Assembly (NCBI GenBank): GCA_025359705.1
Contig: JANYFS010000552.1
Coordinates: 1-15,636 of the forward strand
Direction of reading: 5' to 3'
Length of the DNA: 15,636 nt
Source of the DNA: Deinococcales bacterium
Lineage (GTDB): Bacteria > Deinococcota > Deinococci > Deinococcales > Deinococcaceae
Shown: piece after piece, positions 13,655-15,636 of the stretch
Position numbering within the stretch: position 1 is the first letter of the stretch
How the letters are laid out: each line of letters starts with the position of its first letter
Notes under the pieces: generated by a model
The model's database searches: none
Told to the model about the DNA's origin: nothing
Seen by the model: the letters and a program-made list of their open reading frames with translations, nothing else
Position numbers and translations under genes: made by a program

Positions 13655-14812
13655 TTACTGCTTGGGGTTGATGATTTTAACTTCGCCCACCACTTTAGGC
13701 TCGAGGTCATCACCAATTTTGATAATGAACAACTTCACTTCTTTGCGGTCACCAATACTGTTAAACTCGATTTTGCCCGTCAAACCAGTCATTTTCACGC
13801 CACGAATGCCTTTCTCCACCATTTCACGGGTGGGAACATCCTTGCTGGTGCCGATGGCATTTTTAACACCTTTCAAGATCACTTTCATGGCATCATAACC
13901 CGTGATCGAGAATCCGCTGGGTTCTTTACCAAAAGCTTTGGTAAAGTTGGTAACAAACTTTTTGGCAGTGGGGAATTTCTCGGGGGGTGCCGAAACCGTG
14001 GTGTAGTAGGCATTTTTCGCGCCTGCACCTGCGATTTTCAGCAAGGTGGGGTCGTCGTAACCGTCGCCACCCATCAGGGGAGTGGTGATGCCCGCTTCAC
14101 GGAGTTGCTTGAGGAACACACCCGCTTGGTCGTAAATACCGCCCAAGTAAATCACATCTGGCTTGAGGGCTTTGATTTTGATGACCAAGGGTTGAAAGTT
14201 GGTTTTCTCGTCGGTACCTTCGCTGGCTACGATGTTGATGTTTTTGGACTTGAGGTATTTTTCCACTTCGCCCGAAAGACCCGCACCATACGAAGTTTTA
14301 TCGTTGAGGACATAAACCGACTTGGCTTTGAGGGTTTCGATGATGTACTTGGCTGCACCTGGGCCTTGTGCATCATCGCGGGCCACGACACGGTTCATGT
14401 TTGCCAAACCCCGATCCGTCACTTCGGTACCGGTGTTGGCAGGCGAGACAAAAGACAAGTGATAATCCTTGACGGCTAGGGATGCAGGCTTAACCACACC
14501 CGAGTTATTGGTTCCCATGATGGCAAGCACATCGTTATCGGAAGCCAAACGTAGTGCGGCGGCCTTGCCCACATCGGGGGTGGCTTGGTCGTCGGTAGGC
14601 ACGAACTGAAGGTCAAAACCCATTTTCTTGAATGCAGCTTTTTCTTCGTTCAGGGCCAATTCTGCACCCAACTTCTCAAGTTCACCAATGCTGGACTGGG
14701 GGCCAGACAAGGGGGTCAAGCTGGCGATTTTGATCACCTTGAGGGTTTGCGCGTTTGCAGCGCCCATTGCAAGTGCAGCAGCCAGTACCAACAGAGTCGA
14801 AATTTTCTTCAT
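13655..14812 (-). CDS. livK: Branched-chain amino-acid ABC transporter substrate-binding protein
   Basis: A 385-residue exported binding protein of the Leu/Ile/Val (type I periplasmic-binding) family. A Sec signal peptide, KKISTLLVLAAALAMGAANA, is cut before QT. The mature protein opens IKIASLTPLSGPQSSIGELEKLGAELALNE. It continues with DDQATPDVGKAAALRL, IMGTNNSGVVKPASLAV, FVSPANTGTEVTDRG, VYVLNDKTSYGAGL and GYDAMKVIL, all typical of LivK. AAGGAGAT lies 5 nt before the ATG. Only one CTCGAG occurs in the gene. It lies downstream of livF, with a 442-bp gap holding its own control region, so it is probably transcribed on its own. The ligand could be another amino acid, since this family is broad. 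Confidence 0.94.
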   Translation of the reverse strand: MKKISTLLVLAAALAMGAANAQTLKVIKIASLTPLSGPQSSIGELEKLGAELALNEEKAAFKKMGFDLQFVPTDDQATPDVGKAAALRLASDNDVLAIMGTNNSGVVKPASLAVKDYHLSFVSPANTGTEVTDRGLANMNRVVARDDAQGPGAAKYIIETLKAKSVYVLNDKTSYGAGLSGEVEKYLKSKNINIVASEGTDEKTNFQPLVIKIKALKPDVIYLGGIYDQAGVFLKQLREAGITTPLMGGDGYDDPTLLKIAGAGAKNAYYTTVSAPPEKFPTAKKFVTNFTKAFGKEPSGFSITGYDAMKVILKGVKNAIGTSKDVPTREMVEKGIRGVKMTGLTGKIEFNSIGDRKEVKLFIIKIGDDLEPKVVGEVKIINPKQ

Positions 14813-14898
14813 GTGATCTCCTTGAGGTTGGACAGATCTTTCTGCCCGTGATGTGTAACAGGTTGATTTTGTCGTGTGCTTACGCTTGTGGGAAAGAT

Positions 14899-14936
14899 CT
14901 TACACCAAAGCAAGATGAAAGAAAAGAAGGTGTAAG
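14899..14936. promoter_or_regulatory. Perfect dyad CTTACACC / GGTGTAAG upstream of livK
   Basis: The arms at 14899-14906 and 14929-14936 are exact inverted copies separated by 22 nt. They lie 87-124 nt before the livK start codon. This could be a two-site operator or a hairpin. A weak -10-like TAAGAT overlaps the proximal arm on the minus strand. Confidence 0.4.
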
Positions 14937-14989
14937 TGAACAGACTCGGTTACTCTAAACCTATTCAGATCGGTTTGTCAATGATGTCG

Positions 14990-15021
14990 GTATATGAGGT
15001 AAGTATATGAGGTAAGTATAC
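14990..15021. repeat. 13-bp tandem repeat GTATATGAGGTAA, about 2.4 copies
   Basis: Two exact copies (14990-15002 and 15003-15015) are followed by the partial GTATAC. Each unit contains ATG AGG TAA and a GAGGT placed 6 nt before the next ATG. Confidence 0.8.
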
Positions 15022-15082
15022 GGTCTCTATACACTCGAGACTTATAGGCTCAAGCATCCCATATAAAGATTCAATTCAAATT

Positions 15083-15133
15083 CATCATGCAAGATCTATA
15101 TAATAATCTATATAATATAAGATCTACATGATG
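15083..15133. repeat. 51-bp AT-rich imperfect palindrome
   Basis: CATCATG-CA-AGATCT (15083-15097) faces AGATCT-A-CATGATG (15120-15133). The interior is two copies of ATCTATATAATA (15094-15105 and 15106-15117), which overlap the left arm and can mostly pair with bulges. Two TATAAT sequences lie inside on the plus strand. Confidence 0.6.
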
Positions 15134-15201
15134 GAAAGCTGATTGAGTTAAGTGGGTTTCTTAGTTTATTTTAATTGAAAAATCAGAGCTGTCAAAAGAA
15201 G

Positions 15202-15244
15202 TGGCCCCAGATCTCTAAAAAGCATCTTAAGCTCGAGGGGGCCA
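15202..15244 (-). terminator. Possible livF terminator with long loop
   Basis: TGGCCCC (15202-15208) pairs with GGGGCCA (15238-15244) across a 29-nt loop, 10 nt past the livF stop, followed on the minus strand by CTTCTTTT. The stem is good. The loop length and broken T run make it uncertain. Confidence 0.45.
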
Positions 15245-15254
15245 GTCTCTTCCT

Positions 15255-15636
15255 TTAACCTCCCAGATATGCCTCACGAATGCTGTCATCTTTCGCCATA
15301 TCTGCAGCGTTGCCGGTGCTGCGAATGACCCCTGTTTGCATCACATAAGCACGGTGAGCCACACTCAGGGCCATCAGTGCGTTTTGTTCGACCAGCAAAA
15401 TTGTGGTGTTGCGTTCTTTGTTCAACTTGACAATAATGTCGAAGATGGTTTCCACAAACAGCGGCGACAGTCCCATGCTGGGTTCGTCGAGCAGCAGCAG
15501 TTTGGGGTTGGTCATCAGCGCACGGGCCATAGCCAACATCTGCTGCTCGCCCCCCGATAAAGTTCCGCCCAACTGATTTTTACGTTCGGCAAGGCGGGGA
15601 AATAGGCTAAAACCTTCATCCATACGGCTTTGAATG
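15255..15636 (-). CDS. livF: Branched-chain amino-acid ABC transporter ATPase, C-terminal part (5' end outside window)
   Basis: The frame stays open to the window edge, so an internal ATG at 15623 is not the true start. The visible 127 residues are the C-terminal half of an ABC ATPase: LFPRLAERKNQLGGTLSGGEQQMLAMARALM (signature LSGGEQQ), Walker B LLLLDEPSMGLSP, and the LivF-style switch region ILLVEQNALMAL. The end, SIREAYLGG, is the usual LivF end. Walker A lies outside. It powers amino-acid import with LivG, LivH and LivM, which should lie beyond the right edge. LivF rather than LivG is indicated by the ERKNQLGGTLSGGEQQ wording and the C-terminus. Confidence 0.94.
   Translation of the reverse strand, partial: IQSRMDEGFSLFPRLAERKNQLGGTLSGGEQQMLAMARALMTNPKLLLLDEPSMGLSPLFVETIFDIIVKLNKERNTTILLVEQNALMALSVAHRAYVMQTGVIRSTGNAADMAKDDSIREAYLGG

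Larger units (their letters stand above)
55..15237. repeat. Dispersed palindrome CTCGAG, about 112 copies
   Basis: By hand count there are about 112 exact copies, one per about 140 bp, where about 4 are expected for equal base use. Copies occur in all codon frames, for example Leu-Glu at 55-60, Arg-Ser-Ser at 63-68 and Thr-Arg-Val at 7788-7793. They also occur in spacers, promoters and a terminator loop. Flanking bases are not conserved. Copies are dense in 1-1500 and 2100-11100, absent in 1510-2105, and sparse in the two binding-protein genes. Confidence 0.95.
14813..15254. other. 442-bp AT-rich spacer between livF and livK
   Basis: Features found are an 8-bp perfect dyad upstream of livK (14899-14936), a 13-bp tandem repeat (14990-15021), a small dyad GTATA/TATAC (15016-15032), a long AT-rich palindrome (15083-15133) and a possible livF terminator (15202-15244). 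No gene is supported. The longest frames are short and lack ribosome sites. Confidence 0.5.

Noticed and set aside
55..15237. CTCGAG copies as restriction-modification evidence or as a CRISPR-like array
   Set aside because: No methylase or nuclease gene is present. The copies are only 6 bp, irregularly spaced and inside genes, so there is no array.

Overview
The window reads as an ordinary chromosomal stretch of a bacterium, most likely a member of the Deinococcota (Deinococcus/Meiothermus side). This assignment is an inference from three things: protein character (LivK, a DppA-like binding protein, MltG, a PurK/PfkB neighbourhood), several genes whose -10 box lies about 6-7 nt before the start codon (leaderless mRNA, common in that phylum), and moderate GC. 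The genus cannot be named. The most striking property is not a gene: the palindrome CTCGAG occurs about 112 times by hand count in 15.6 kb, against about 4 expected by simple chance. It occurs in all codon frames and between genes, like the HIP1 palindrome of cyanobacteria.

Layout, left to right. (1) 1-1398, + strand: the 3' part of a sensor histidine kinase and its NarL-type response regulator, closed by a bidirectional terminator (1478-1509). (2) 1510-2105: an AT-rich island without CTCGAG, carrying one orphan gene of unknown function on the - strand. (3) 2199-3845, - strand: a methylcrotonyl-CoA-carboxylase-type carboxyltransferase subunit. In front of it is a 324-bp regulatory region with an OmpR/PhoB-like tandem repeat, a perfect Shine-Dalgarno and a possible 32-aa small ORF. 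(4) 4170-4246, - strand: an elongator tRNA-Met with encoded CCA, its own promoter and terminator. (5) 4382-8869, + strand: a tight operon purE-purK-pfkB family kinase-mltG, with TTGA and GTGA stop/start overlaps. Nearly every gene boundary of this operon carries 12- or 13-bp tandem repeats. (6) 8880-10346, - strand: a ModF-like twin-ATPase protein, convergent with mltG. (7) 10570-13303, - strand: dppA-like binding protein, a strong terminator, then a dppB-like permease with no dppC beside it. (8) 13655-15636, - strand: livK with a UUCG-loop terminator, and the 3' end of livF running off the window.

How the genes work together: purE and purK carry out the two-step carboxylation of aminoimidazole ribonucleotide in purine synthesis. 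The PfkB kinase may handle a ribose-type sugar or nucleoside, and MltG trims nascent peptidoglycan glycan chains. DppA/DppB and LivK/LivF are parts of peptide and branched-chain amino-acid uptake systems. I saw no defence system, CRISPR array, insertion sequence or prophage gene. The points most worth a second look are the CTCGAG enrichment and its uneven distribution, the tandem-repeat expansion at operon junctions, and the cryptic regulated small ORF before the carboxyltransferase.
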